A stretch of 64,000 nucleotides of DNA from Coptis chinensis (Eukaryota > Streptophyta > Magnoliopsida > Ranunculales > Ranunculaceae): contig CM027381.1 of assembly GCA_015680905.1 (NCBI GenBank), forward strand, positions 85,957,501 through 86,021,500, written 5' to 3'. The translations under genes and the position numbers were made by a program. Within the stretch, counting starts at the first letter, position 1; every line of letters begins with the position of its first letter. The notes beneath the pieces are model-generated. The model ran no database searches. It was not told the origin of the DNA and saw only the letters and a list, made by a program, of their open reading frames with translations. Positions 41,951-55,287 of this stretch are shown piece by piece.

Positions 41951-44900
41951 ATGCTAACCAGGGATACAAACTTTGAGGAGATTAGGAACGTTTTCAAAAA
42001 TCTAACGATAAACCTTCCTTTTCTCAAAGATATTAAAAAGCTCCCTAACCACGCTAAGTTTCTTAAGGAGTTGTGCACTATTAGGCGTAAGACCAACATA
42101 CCTAAAGATGCCTTTCTAACTGAACAGTTCCCAACTTTATCCGAAAATAATGGAATTGTTAAGTACAAGGACCCTGGACGTCCTATTGTAAAATGCACCT
42201 TAGGAGAATCCCACACGACGACCGCTTTATTAGACTTGGGGGCGAGTGTTAACTTACTCCCATTTTATTTGTATAAACAAATAGGTCTACAAGAAATGCA
42301 ACCTACAAAAATGACGTTGCAGTTAGCAGACAGGTCTATAAAGTATCCTAAGGGTGTAGTGGAAAACGTGCTTGTTAAGGTTCAGGATTTCCACTATCCT
42401 GCAGATTTTGTTATCCTCGATACATAAGTCGCTAACGACTCTGTACCGATCATCTTAGGGCGCCCCTTCTTGGCAACTGCCAATGCGCTTCTAAATTGCC
42501 GCGATGGTAAGATGTCCTTATCTTTTGGCCATCTTTCTGTTGAGGTAAATGTTTTTAAAATGATGAAACAGTTACCAGAATCGTCTATAGATGGGGAGGT
42601 TAGCATGATTGAGAGCTTAGCTCAAGATTATTTTAACAACACATTTCCCGAAAACCAGATGTATAAATTCCTTTCTTTTGGAACTTCAGATTTTGTAAAT
42701 GACTCCTACTTAGAGGAAGTCAACACCATCCTTGAGTCCACACCAATTGTAGACCCGCCGGTTGCTCCATATCTTGAGTATGAAGACTTGCTACCTAAGC
42801 AAGTATTCATTATGCAAAATGGACCACGATGAAACATCTATCGACATTCCTTCCACCCGATTGCTTAAACCTCTTCCCGGAGTTAAAATATATTCAACTT
42901 GATCCGGATGATAGCCATCCGGTAATTATATCTTTCTCTGTTATCTAAGGATGAAGAGAGACACGTTTAATCGGGGTGATTAGGGAACATCGGTCTGCGA
43001 TTGGTTGGTCCCTAGCCGACATTAAGGGAATTGACCCTAATGTTTGCACTCATCGCATCCATTTGGAGGATAACCACGAAGACTTTCGTGAACCTCGGTC
43101 GTCGAACCCCTGCCATGAAAGAGGTGGTTAGGGAAGAAGTCTTTACGATTTTCGATCGCGGGTATCATATACCTAATCTCGATAGCGAATGGGTAAGCCC
43201 CATTCATGTAGTTCTTAAGAAATCGGGGAGTTACCATGGTGCGTAGCGGAAATGGTGACTATGTTGTCACCACAAGGTCCTATGAAATGGAGAATCTGTA
43301 TTGATTCTGGGGCGTTTAAATGCTATGACACGAAAGGATCACTTTCCTTGACCTTTTATAGATCGGATGCTTTCGAGCGCCTAGGCTGGTCATGCTTTTT
43401 ATTATTTTACGGATGGCTACTCGGGGCTATTTTCAGATTATTATTGATATTGATGACCAAGAAAAGACTACCTTCACATGTCCCTTTGGAGCGTATGCCT
43501 ATAAGCGAATGCCTTTTGGCCTTTGTAATGCTCTGGTACCTTCCGGTGGTGTATGCTTCATATATTTAGTGACATGGTAGAAGCTTTATGGAAGTTTTCA
43601 TGGATGATTTTTCTATCTATGGAGACTCCTTCTTGATTGCTTGTCTAACTTTGTCTAAGGTTTTGACACGGTGTGAAGAAAGAGCCTCGTTTTAAACTGG
43701 GATAAGTGTCATTTCATGGTGAAAAAGGGCATAGTACTAGGTCACATTGTATCTAGTGATGGCATCGAAGTAGATAAGGCCAAACTAGATAAGATAGTGA
43801 CTCTACCTAAACCACGGATTTGTCAGTGATATTAGAGCCTTTCTAGGCCATGCGGTTTTATAGGCATTTTATTAAAGATTTTCGAAAATAGCTAGGCCTT
43901 TAACTAATCTGCTTTTTGAAGGATGCAATCTTTGATTTTAATTTTAAGCGTAAGCGGGCTTTTAAAACTTTAAAAAGCCCTAACCTCTGCACCAATTATC
44001 TGACCTCGATTGGTCTAAACCTTTCGAACTCATATGTGATGCTAGTGATTATGTAGTTGGTCTTTGTCATGGGACAGAAACTAGATAATAAGTCCATTGT
44101 TATTTATTACGCTAGTAAAACCTTAAACGATGCTCAACGGAATTATTCAACTATCGAAAAAGAATTCTTAGCTGTCATTTATGCTTTAGATAAGTTTCAT
44201 CCTTATTTGGTTGGTTATAAAACTTTAGTTTACATGGACCATGCAACCCTTAAGTACCTTCTTGCAAAGAAGGATGCTAAGCAGAGATTAATCCGATGGA
44301 TCCTTCTCCTGCAAGAGTTCACATTAGAAATAAAGGACAAAAGAGGGGTCGAAAATGTAGTTGCTAACCACTTATCTAGACTTACAAACGACGATAATAG
44401 TGATTCTGAGTCCATATCGGACTCTTTTCCTGATGAGCATCTGTATGCTATTTTTTTAGCACCATGGTATGTTGACATTGTAAATTATTTAGCAGCTGAT
44501 GTTATGCCTTATAATTGGTCAAGAAATGAACGTAAGAAGTTCTTGGCCAGAGTTAAGTTATACTACTGGGATGAGCCCTACCTTTTTAAGTATTGTGCGG
44601 ATCATATTATTCGTCGTTGCATTTCCCAGTGGGAATATAATGAAGTTATATCGTTCTGCCATGACAAAGAGTGTGGTGGCCATTTTAGTGGAATGAAAAC
44701 AGTCGCTAAAGTTCTTCAATGTGGATTTTATTGGCCTACCCTTTTTAAGGATGCCCAAGTGCATTGCAAGACGTGTATTCGTTGCCAACAACTTGGGAAT
44801 CCTGGCGTAATATGATGCCATTAAATCCAATCTTGATAGTAGAAATTTTTGACGTTTGGGGCATTGATTTCATGGGTCCCTTCCCTGTTTTCCACGGTTT

Positions 44901-45081
44901 CATTTATATTCTAGTTGCCGTGGACTACGTGTCTAAATGGATAGAGGCCATGGCTTGCCGTAACAATGATCATAAGACAGTGGTATTTTTTATTAAGGAG
45001 TATATTTTCTGTCGTTTTGGCATTCCTAAAGCCATCATTAGTGATGGTGGAACACATTTTTGCAACAGAGTTGTTGCATCC
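41951..45081 (+). pseudogene. Element 1 pol, 5' part: protease, RT, RNase H, integrase N-half
   Basis: The protease is recognisable at about 42231 (LLDLGASVNLLP, with Leu in place of the usual Thr after Asp). The reverse transcriptase at 42960-43700 is heavily frameshifted but keeps the FMDDFSIYGDS catalytic core near 43595. RNase H is open from 44057 ([20 protein letters not shown]). The integrase has the HHCC finger ([15 protein letters not shown]) and two catalytic Asp regions ([10 protein letters not shown] and [10 protein letters not shown]). At 45081 it is cut by element 2; the remaining part with the catalytic Glu lies beyond 61455. Confidence 0.85.
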
Positions 45082-46568
45082 TGATAAGAGCCCAAAACTA
45101 TAGTTTTAACCCTATAACAGTCATACTTTTAGACCAATTATGTGAGTAATAATTAAGAGTTAACACTGATTACGTGTTTTTATGCATTTCAGGTTTCAAA
45201 GTCCATTATGTGCAGAAATGTGCTACTTTAGTGAGATAAAAGAGCAAGGGTCGATTACTAAGGAGTTTCGTGATTAAAGGCCTAGATTCAAGAAGACAAA
45301 GCCTTCCTAAAGCCCGGTTAAAAGCTGAAAAGTCAACACGGGCAGAAACAGCACACAAGTTAGCAGAACTTCCGATTGTCGTATCTTTGGACTCAGACCT
45401 CGGAATGGGGCCTACCTTATGTCAAAACAACCAGCTCGGAAAAAGCTTTTCAATGGTCCAAGCCTTGACCAATCAGAGGAGCAGAAGTGGACGAAAAGTC
45501 TGTTGAAGCCAACTGCAGCTGAAGAGGCCTTTTTAGACTGAAAATATTGGGTTTTGGGCCTGATTCTTTGGCCCAAAACATGGCTCCAAGCCCATGCACG
45601 ATTTTTGGATCTGGACATATAAAAACAAAAGCTTAGCTCTTTGTTAATGGTAGCTAGTTAGACCTAAAACAATATAGATAATTCTAGATCTAGTTTAATT
45701 AATAAAATTAAGTTTAGTCCCATTTTCAATTCTTGTTTTAGATTAAGTCTTTGAATCATTGTTCTTGATTGATTAGATAAATAAAATAGTTATTTTATCA
45801 ATTTCGAATTGTGTTATTTCAATCTATTAGATCTAGTTTTAATTATTGTTGGTTACCATTTCTTAGTTGTTAATTATAATTTAATCATTGTTTAATTAGA
45901 TTAGTAAATTTGAATCTTGATAATATGTTTAGTTTAGATTCATATGGGAATGATTGCGGAATGATTCAAGGCTAAAACCTCCATTAGAGGGTTCATGAAG
46001 CCTTGATGAAAACTTAGTGGTATAGTGTAGAAGCATTGTAGAGTCTATTCCAATCTAGAAGGTAAGTGATTTGCCATGAGAATGGGTGGGCGACCTCACA
46101 TGCTAGTTTAGTACTTTCGGTAGAAATGCCATGAACACTAGGGATTAGAACTCAAATTTCTTTCCGAAGAAGAGCGTAAGAATCGAGATACAAGAATCTA
46201 TGCTAGGTTATTAAGTTGGATTTGAGGTGGATTCAATTCCCCTCTAATCCTTTATCTAGATTCAAAACAATCATATTGCCATAGCATTAAGTAGTTAGAT
46301 TCAACATAATCAATTTCATATAGGTATCGTAGTATAACACACCGCCAGTAAAGCTCTCATTGACTTAAAGACCGATTAATTAGATTAGAAAACAATTCCA
46401 TGCTAGAGCACTAGGAGTGGAGCGAACTTCCTACTCCACTGTATCTCATAGGATTGAGAGTAGAAATCTTTGATAAGCATATAGGATCATAAATAGTTTT
46501 AGTTTACTTACGTTTTGAGTTTCATCGTTCATTTAAGTAGGTAAGCTATTCAAATTTATCAATTATCA
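45082..46568 (+). repeat. Element 2 5' LTR
   Basis: 1487 bp, TGATAAG...AATTATCA. It shares diagnostic bases with the 3' LTR at 60007 (ACTATAG at the start, AACACTGATT, GTCAACACGGGCAGAAA) that differ from the element 1 and solo LTRs, so the two form a pair. Confidence 0.92.
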
Positions 46569-47127
46569 AATGGGCTGCTGCCATCTTAGTTGCACTTTAG
46601 CATTGTTTTCATAGTAGAATTAGTCATTTTAAGTCCCATTAAACCCACCCACCCTTGTTTGATTCATCTTTGTGGTTATCCGTTTCAGCGTTGAAAAATA
46701 CCGACAAATTTTTTGGTAGCGACGGCGCTGTAAAGGCGCGCACGCCCTATAGTCACGGAACGAGCGCGACCAGCCCTCGGACCCGTGACCAGCTATTTTC
46801 TTTGGACCACGAGTGCGACCCGCCCTCACACCGGTAGCGACCAGCTAAGTCATCTGAACAAGGGAGGCATGACCGCGCTATTATTCGAAGCGCCCGCCCC
46901 AACAAAATTTTCCGGATTTCTGAGGTTTGTTTGAACCCGATTTTTAAGTTTTTCAGTGTTCTAACTTGTTATTTACACTAAACACATGTAAACAAGGCGC
47001 TATTCATAAAGCGAAGCAAGGGCGCTATCAGGTATTCCTTTCTTCCATACCTCGCATCTCCAGTTAGAGGTTCATACTAATATATCAAGATTGTTTGGAT
47101 TGTTTTCGTGTTTAGACTTAGACTTGC
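46569..47127 (+). promoter_or_regulatory. Element 2 primer-binding site and leader with GACCAGC motifs
   Basis: AATGGGCTGCTGCC follows the LTR as an altered primer site. The leader repeats GACCAGC (near 46770, 46787 and 46847) within GC-rich sequence, including GCGACCAGCCCTCGGACC at 46766-46783, which recurs exactly at 57133-57150 in front of the accessory ORF. Their role is unknown; packaging, splicing or translation signals are possible. Confidence 0.55.
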
Positions 47128-48900
47128 ATGAGATTAAGGTCTGGTCCGAGAAAAACATTGAACGTAATTAACCGTCAACAAACAAACATATCGAGTATAC
47201 CAATCACTACACCTCTAACTACTATCCCACCAACCATACCTGACATAATGGCTGAAGAAAGAGAGACTCCTCTCTTCGACTTCTACAAAGCTTTGAGCAA
47301 TGACCCAAAATCTTGCAACTATCTAGCAGACCCAGTGGGGGATTTTCGAATTCCCACAAACATATTTAATTTGTTACCCGTTTTCCATGGTTTAGGCCAT
47401 GAAAAACCTTACCAACACATGCGTAGGATTGAACAAGTCCTTACAACATTCCATCATCCTACGGTTGGTGCGGAACAAATTAAAGCGAGTATATTTCCCT
47501 TCACCTTAGCCCGATAAGGCGATGTCTTAGTTAAGCGCTAAAGCGCCTAATTCTATGGACTTCGTGGGCTAAACTTGTTCATTTGTTTATGGAACATTTT
47601 ACCCCCCTAAAGGCGGATGAGATGCTTTCCAAGATTCATTTTTCCGGCCGGAATCCTCACGAATCATTTTTCGAGGGCTTGGAATCGTTTCACCGATCGC
47701 TTATAGAGTGTCCACACCATAACCTAGTAAAAGACCGTTAGTTCGTGCCTTTTCAAAGGACTTCAACATCACCATAAAAAGTCCTTGACATAATGAATGG
47801 GGTAGTTTCCTAAGTAAAGGAGCCTCGGAGGCTTACAAATTTTAAGAAGAACAAACTAAACTTAATAACAATTGGGGGTAGTGATGATATCCCCGCTCTG
47901 CTAGTTCTTCTTCGGCAGATTAAGGATTTGGTATGTTTGAGATGAAACCCGATCGAGAACTTAAAAATTTAATCGAATCTCTAACTAAAAGGTAGAGGTT
48001 ATTTCTATTCAACAAAAGCCTATCCCCGTCATGAATGTTAACTCCAACCCATGTAATGTCCGTTTGAGTCACGAGCACCACGACTCTATTGTCCTCTCAA
48101 GCCTATGAACAACAACAATTAGAGCAAGATAATGTTTACTCCATTAATAACTATCCTATTCCTAATGCCCCATGGAGACATCATCCGACTTTAGTTGGCG
48201 AAACAATCAACAAGTTTCACCTCCGAGGGTCTAATAACCAAAATGTTAGGCAAAGCAAACAACTATAATCAAGCTCCACCTAGGCAAGGCCGGGGACTAA
48301 GTTGGGGAAATTATAATAATTATAACAACCAGCGCCAACCCGACAAGGTTTAGCACAAGGTCGGGGTAATTATAATAGTTATAATACCAATAGAGGTATC
48401 GTTAGGTTAACAATAGTAACTATCACAATCCACCCATAAATAATCAGCGTGAGATAGTTCGGTCACACCACCACGTGACTACTACACCTACACAACCGGA
48501 CCGTATCGGCGCTTTATCACGAGGTTACCCAACAACTTTTCAATCAATGACTCAATCAAATCAAGCGGATCTTACAATCCATAAATCGGGGCATACAACA
48601 ATTAGCCCAAGAGAAAGCCCAACCAAAAGCGTGTTTCGGGACAAAGCGATACCAAACCCTAAAATAACCAACCACAGCCTTTGAGGGTAAGCGGTAATAC
48701 TAGTGCGGAAGCGACAATAGTAGGCGACCTAAATGCCATCACCACTCTCGCTCGGAAGAGTGGTTGATAACAAAGTAACTATGCCTATAGTTATCCCATG
48801 ATTACTCCTACACGGATATCGAACTAGATACCGAAATAGAAACTGAAGAGCCTACCCTTTGTAGAGGTACCGGTTAAACCACAACCTAAGAAACGAAAGC
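47128..48900 (+). pseudogene. Element 2 gag, broken
   Basis: Opens at ATG 47128 for 129 codons, with the N-terminal gag segment including SKSCNYLADPVGDFRIPTN-type sequence and RRIEQVLTTFHHPTV. It shifts frame at about 47515. The remaining gag can be followed by comparison with element 1, but frameshifts occur every 50-150 bp. Many of these coincide with CTG or CAG in the other copy. Confidence 0.75.
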
Positions 48901-48965
48901 CAAGGTAACACATCAATTCGAGCCATACGCTAAATATAAAGCAAAACCACCATTTCCTCGAAGTT

Positions 48966-51900
48966 AGCCATGCTAAACGGGGATACAAACTTTGAGGAGA
49001 TTAGGAGCGTTTTCAAGAATCTAACGATAAACCTTCCTTTTTCGAAGCTATTAAAAGCTCCCTAACCACGCTAAGTTTCTTAAAGAGTTGTGCACTACTA
49101 GGCGTAAGACCAACATACCTAAAGGCGCCTTTTAACTGAGCAGTTCAACTTTATCGAAAATAATGGAATCGTTAAGTACAAAGGACCACGGTAGATCCTC
49201 TTTGTAAAATGCACCTTAGGAGATTCCTACCACGGCGACGGCTTTATTAGACACGGGGACGAGTGTTAACTTACTCCCCATATTATTTGTATAAGCAAAT
49301 AGGTCTACAGGAAATGCAACCTACAAAAAAATAGCGTTGCAATTAGCGGACGGGTTAATTAAGTATCCTAAAGGGTGTAGTGGAAAGCGTGCTTGTTAAG
49401 GTTCATGATTTTTACTATCCTGCTGATTTTGTTATCCTCGTCTGAGGGAAGTAAGCTAGCGACTCTGTACCGATCATCTTAGAAGCCCCTTCTTAGCAAC
49501 CGCTAGCGCGACTTATAAATTGCTGCGATGATAAGATGTCCTTATCTTTTGGCCATCTTACGGTTGAGGTAAATGTTTTTAAAATGATGAAACAATTACC
49601 AGATTCGTCTATAGATGGGGAGGTTAGCATGATCGAGAGCTTAGCTCAAGATTATTTTAACAACACGTTTCCTGAAAACAATATGTACAAATTCCTTTCT
49701 TTTGGAACTTCAGATTTTGTAAATGACTCTACTTAGAGAAGCCAACACCATCCTTGAGTCCACCCCAATTGTAGACGCCGGTTGCTCCACATATTGAGTA
49801 TGAAGACTTGCTACCTAAGCAAGTATTCATTATGCAAAATGAGGACCCCGACGAAACATCTATTGATTTTCCTTCCACCCAAGTGCTTAAACCCCTTCCC
49901 CCAGAGTTAAAATATATTCAACTCGATCCGGATGGTAGTCATCCGGTAATTATATCTTCTCGTTATCTAAGAATGAAGAGACAAGTTTAATCCGGGTGAT
50001 TAAGGAACATCGGTCTGCGATTGGTTGGTCCCTAATCGACATTAAAGGAATTGACCTAATAATATTTGCACTCATCATTATCCATTTGGAGGATAGCGAA
50101 GACTTCTCATGAACCTTCAAGCGTCGCTTGAACCCGACCATGAAAGTGGTGGTTAGGGAAGAAGTCTTACGATTACTTTCGATGTGGGTATCATATACCC
50201 CATCTCGATAGCGAATGGGTAAGCCCCATTCATGTAGTTCCTAAGAAATCGGGGAGTTACCATGGTGCGAAATGGGAAGGGTGACTATGTTGTCACCACA
50301 AGGCCCTATGAAATGGAGGATCGTATTGATTACAGACATTTAAATGCTATGACACGAAAGGATCACTTTCCCTTACCTTTTATAGATCAAATGCTTTCGA
50401 GCGCCTAGCTGGTCATGGTTTTATTGTTTTACGGATGGCTACTCGGGCTATTTTCAGATTATTATTGATATTGATGACCAAGAAAAGACTACCTTCACAT
50501 GTCCCTTTGGAGCGTATGCCTATAAGCGAATGCCTTTTGGCCTTTGTAATGCTCTTGGAACCTTCCAGCGGTGTATGCTTCATATATTTAGTGACATGGT
50601 AGAGCTTTATGGAAGTTTTCATGGATGATTTTTCTATCTATGGAGACTCCTTCCGCAATTTGTTTGTCTAACTTTGTTTAAGGTTTTGACACGGTGTGAA
50701 GAAAAGACCTCGTTTTAAAGCTGGGAAAAGTGTCATTTCATGGTGCAAAAGGGCATAGTACTAGGTCACATTGTATCTAGTGATGGCATCAAGTAGATAA
50801 GGCCAAACTAGATAAGATAGCGACTCTACCTAAACCCGCGGACTGTCCATGATATTAGAGCCTTTCAAGGCCATGTAGGTTTTATAGGCGATTTATTAAA
50901 GACTTCTCGAAAATAGCTTGGCCTTTAACTAATCTGCTTTTGAAAGATGCAATCTTTGATTTTAATTTTAGCGTAAGCAGGCTTTTGAAACTTTAAAAGC
51001 AGCCTGCAACCTCTGCACCAATTATACTGACCTCCCGATTGGTCTAAACCTTTCGAACTCATGTGTGATGCTAGTGACTATCGCGGTTAGTGCGATCTTG
51101 GGACAAAAACTAGATAATAAGTCCATTGTTATTTATTATGCTAGTAAAACATTAAGCGATGCTCAACGGAATTATTCAACTTCCGAAAAAAGAATTCTTA
51201 GCCGTCATTTATGCTTTTAGATAAGTTTAGTCCTTATTTGGTTGGTTCTAAAACCTTAGTTTACGGACCATGCGCTTTTTTTAAGTACCTTCTTGCGAAG
51301 AAGGATGCTAAGCGAGATTAATCCGATGGATCCTTCTCCCCGCAAGAGTTCACATTAGAAATAAAGGACAAAAGAGGGTCGAAAACGTAGTTGCCGACCA
51401 CCTATCTAGACTCACAAAGCGATGATCGGTGATTCGAGTCCATACGGGACTCTTTTCGATGAGCATCGTATGCTATTTTTTCAAACACCATGGTATGGTG
51501 ACATTGTAAATTATTTAGCGGCTGATGTTAAGCCTTATAATTGGTCAAGAAATGAGCGTAAGAAGTTCTTGGCGAGTTAAGTTATACTCTTTGGGATGAG
51601 CCCTATCTTTTTAAGTATTGTGCGGATCAGATTATTCGTCGTCGTTGTATTCCCGATTGGGAATACAATGAAGTTCTATTGTTTCGCCATGACAGAGAGT
51701 GTGGTGGCCATTTTAGTGGGATGAAAACAGCGCTAAAATTCTTCAATGTGGATTTTATTGGCCTACCCTTTTTAAGGATGCCCAAGTGCATTGCAAGGCG
51801 TGTATTAGATTTGCCAACAACTTGGGCCGAATCACGGGCGTAATATGATGCCATTAAATCCAATCTTGATAGTAGAAAGTTTTTGACGTTTGGGGCATTG

Positions 51901-52796
51901 ATTTCATTGGTCCTTTCCCAGTTTCCCACGATTTCATTTATATTCTAGTTGCCGTGGACTACGTGTCTAAATGGATAGAGGCCCTAGCTTGCCGTAGCAA
52001 TGACCACAAGACCGTTGTATTTTTTATTAAAGAATATATTTTCTATCGGTTTGGCATTCCTAAAGCCATCATTAGTGATGGTGGAACACATTTCTGCAAT
52101 AGAGTTGTTACTTCCCTAGTGAAAAAGTATGGAGTTACACACAAAGTAGCAACTCCTTATCATCCACAAACTAGCGGACAAGTAGAAGTTTCTAATAGGG
52201 AAATCAAAAAGATTTTAGAAACAAATGTAAACCCTGATAGGAAAGACTGGTCAAAGCGTCTATCGGATGCCTTATGGGCGTATAGAACTGCTTTCAAAAC
52301 TCCTATAGGTATGTCTCCCTTTAGACTTGTATTTGGGAAACCATGTCATTTGCCCATTGAATTAGAGCACCGTGCTATGTGGGCTATAAAAAGCCTTAAC
52401 TTCAATATTGATGAGGCATGTGTCAAACGCAAGTTGCAATTGAATGAGCTTGAAGAAATCCGTAGCGATTCGTACGATCTCGCGAAGGATTATAAAGCTA
52501 ACATGAAACGTGTTCATGATAAACATATCTTGCGTAAAGAGTTTGTGGTCGGTCAAAAGGTCTTGCTTTACAACTCCCGTCTACATATTTTCCCAGGAAA
52601 ACTAAAAACCCGTTGGTCCGCCCCTTTCGTTATGAAGTCCCCTTACGGGGCAATCACCTTGGTAAATCCAAATGACAACAATTACCTTTCAAGTTAATGG
52701 TCAACGGTTAAAACATTTTCCGCGAACTTCATCCCCCGATGTAGAGAAGTCCTTTTTTACAGGACCTATCTATGAGGACTGACTTTGTCATTTAGT
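48966..52796 (+). pseudogene. Element 2 pol, broken but with an open integrase C-half
   Basis: Protease near 49245, reverse transcriptase to about 50700, RNase H around 51120-51420 and integrase from 51590 follow in order by comparison with element 1. From 51954 a frame of 247 codons is open. It contains the second catalytic Asp region ([12 protein letters not shown]), the Glu region ([19 protein letters not shown]) and the conserved C-terminal part ([25 protein letters not shown]). Upstream parts carry numerous frameshifts. This is the better-preserved integrase copy of the window. Confidence 0.82.
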
Positions 52797-53138
52797 GTAC
52801 TTCCTTTCACTCCCATATAGCGGTAAGTGCACCATTCAGGTAACCGGGCCCTCCCTATGGAGTGTGTGGCTGTAAGTATCGGATCCTAAGTCCACGGTTA
52901 ACATAATTCATGTTTTCCACCTTTGCATGTTTTCTTGGTTTTTGAGTCATGTTCCTCTATGGGGTGAATTATTTATTTATTTTTTTTCGTGTTTCTTATA
53001 ATAAACTAATAAAAAATAAAAAAATAAAAATAAAAATAAAATAAAAATTCTAAAATCATAGAAATAGCAATCCAACAAGTCTTGGGAATCTGACTTTAAA
53101 CGACCCACGTTTTAAATGTTAAAAATTTGTTTGGGGGT
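52797..53138 (+). other. Element 2 post-pol spacer, left part
   Basis: Non-coding, with A/T-rich repeats (AATAAAAATAAAAT). It ends TTTGTTTGGGGGT, where the solo LTR was inserted. The same spacer in element 1 (about 62150-62480) is uninterrupted. Confidence 0.7.
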
Positions 53139-54637
53139 TGATAAGAGCCCAAAACTGTAGTTTTAACCCTTTAACAGTCATACTTTTAGACCAATTATGT
53201 GAGTAATAATTAAGAGTTAACATTGATTACGTGTTTTTATGCATTTCAGGCTTCAAAGTCCATTATGTGCAGAAATGTGCCACTTTAGCGAGATAAAGGA
53301 GCAAAGGTCGGTTACTAAGGAGTTCCATGATTAAAGGCCAAGTTTCGAGAAGATAAAGCCTTTCTAAAGCCCGGTCAAAAGCTGAAAAGTCGATGCGCAT
53401 GTAAAGCTTGACACAAAGTCGTGAGAACTTCGAAGGACATATTTTTGGACTCAGACCTCGGAATGGGGCCTACCTTATGTCAAAACGACCGGCTCGGAAA
53501 GAGCTTTCCAATGGTCTAAGCCTTGACCCAATTAGAGGAGCAAAAGTGGACGAAAAGTCTGTTGAAGCCAACTGCAGCTGAAGAGGCCTTTTTGGACTGA
53601 AAGAATTGGGTTTTGGGCCTGATTCTTTGGCCCAAAACATGGCTCCAAGCCCATGCACGATTTTTGGATCTGAAAGTATAAAAACAAAAACTTATCTCTT
53701 TGTTAATGGTAGATAGTTAGACCTAGAAATAGATTAGATTAGTAGCCTCCATTAATGAATTCTAGATCTAGTTTTTCATGTAGATTAATTAAGTTTAGTT
53801 CCATTTCAATTATTGTATTAGATTAAACATTTGAATCTTGTTCTTCATTTTGATTAGATCAATAAAGTAGTAATTTTATCAATTTCGATTTTTGTCATTT
53901 CCATTTCTAGATCCAATTTCAATTCCTGTCCTTATTGCATTTTAGTCATTAAATTAGATTTCATTATTGTTTAATTAAGTAAATTTCAATTCTTTATATC
54001 ATGTTTAGTTTAAATTTAATCGGAAATGATTGCGTAATGATTCTCGGCTAAACCTCCATTTGAGGGGGTTGAGAAGCCTTGATGAAAGCTTGATTCCGAT
54101 TAACGTAGATTTATCGTAATTTCTTTTCCACTCTAGAAACGTTTAGTTCACCATGAGAATGGGTTTAATCGTTCACATGCTAGTTATTAATTGGTAGAAA
54201 TGCCATGTGTAATTAGGGATTAGGAAGAACCAATTGTTCTGAAGGCGATTCAATTCGGATTTCTGACGATTTGTAGTTAATAGGATTAAGTCGAGTTAAG
54301 GTGGAATCAATTCCCCTCTAACTCCTTATCATCGAATCAATGTAGCATTCCCTTAGTTATTCCCATCGTCGACTAGTTGCATTTCGTGGGTAGTTGCATC
54401 GTAGTCTAGTTGCCTTTTTCGTAAATCTCTCATTAGACTTTAAGTTTAGAGTACTTACACTTGAGAACATAGCATGCGGAAGGACTAAGAGTGGAACGAA
54501 TCACTCTACTCCACTATATCTCATAGACTTGAGAGTAGAATCTTTGATAATATAGGCACTTAAGATAGTTTTAGTTTACTTACGTTTTGATTTCATCGTT
54601 CATTTCGTGAGTAGACTATTCATTTTATGTTTTATCA
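53139..54637 (+). mobile_element. Solo LTR of the same Athila-like family, inside element 2
   Basis: 1499 bp, TGATAAG...TTTTATCA, flanked by GGGGT at 53134-53138 and 54638-54642. Element 1 shows the empty site GTTTGGGGGTGGGCAGTCGG at about 62466, where the sequence passes without interruption. A single LTR with its own duplication is the product of recombination between the two LTRs of a third element. Confidence 0.92.
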
Positions 54638-55287
54638 GGGGTGGGCAGTCGATCTTTCCATCTGGATTGCTCGAACTTTCCATTTGTGTTGCTTAGGCCC
54701 ATTACTTATAGTTCAATTGGGTTGACGTAATCTAAACTTAGATTTTCTTCGTTCGCATAACTTACGTCACACACGCACTTCGAGGCGTTCTTCCACCCTC
54801 TTATACATCACCCATGGTTGGAATTGAATATTTTATGGATCATTGGATTGGAAATTCTCTACTGATTATTTCCATAACTCATTCGCCAAAATCGAGCTAG
54901 TAACGAAGCGGCAAATTGAATTTGAAGTTGCGCGAAAAATCGGAAAATTTCGGAATTCACATTGGGCTTGGGCCCAAACCGCATACGCACGACTGTGCGT
55001 CTCCTTCCTTCCCAAACCCGCGCCACGGTGTTTCCCTTTTGAATCCGCCGGTTACCAATTTTAAAGCAAACCTTGAACACCAAAATAAAAATAGAGATAG
55101 AGAAGAAAATCAAATCCACCTAAAATCTTCTCTAAACCATCATCCAAACCAACCCAACTCCGAAAAACAGCCACCAATTAAAGTCTCCACCACCGCCATC
55201 ACCGCCACCAACGTTGTTTTTAGTTGTTTTCTTCAAACTCGCCTCCCCCACAGTCTACAAAACCATTAGTTGTTTAACAAAACTTCA
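54638..55287 (+). other. Element 2 spacer before the ATHILA-type ORF
   Basis: Non-coding by comparison with element 1 (62466-63140). Contains an ACC/CCA-rich stretch ahead of the ORF. Short open frames here are not conserved between the two copies. Confidence 0.6.
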
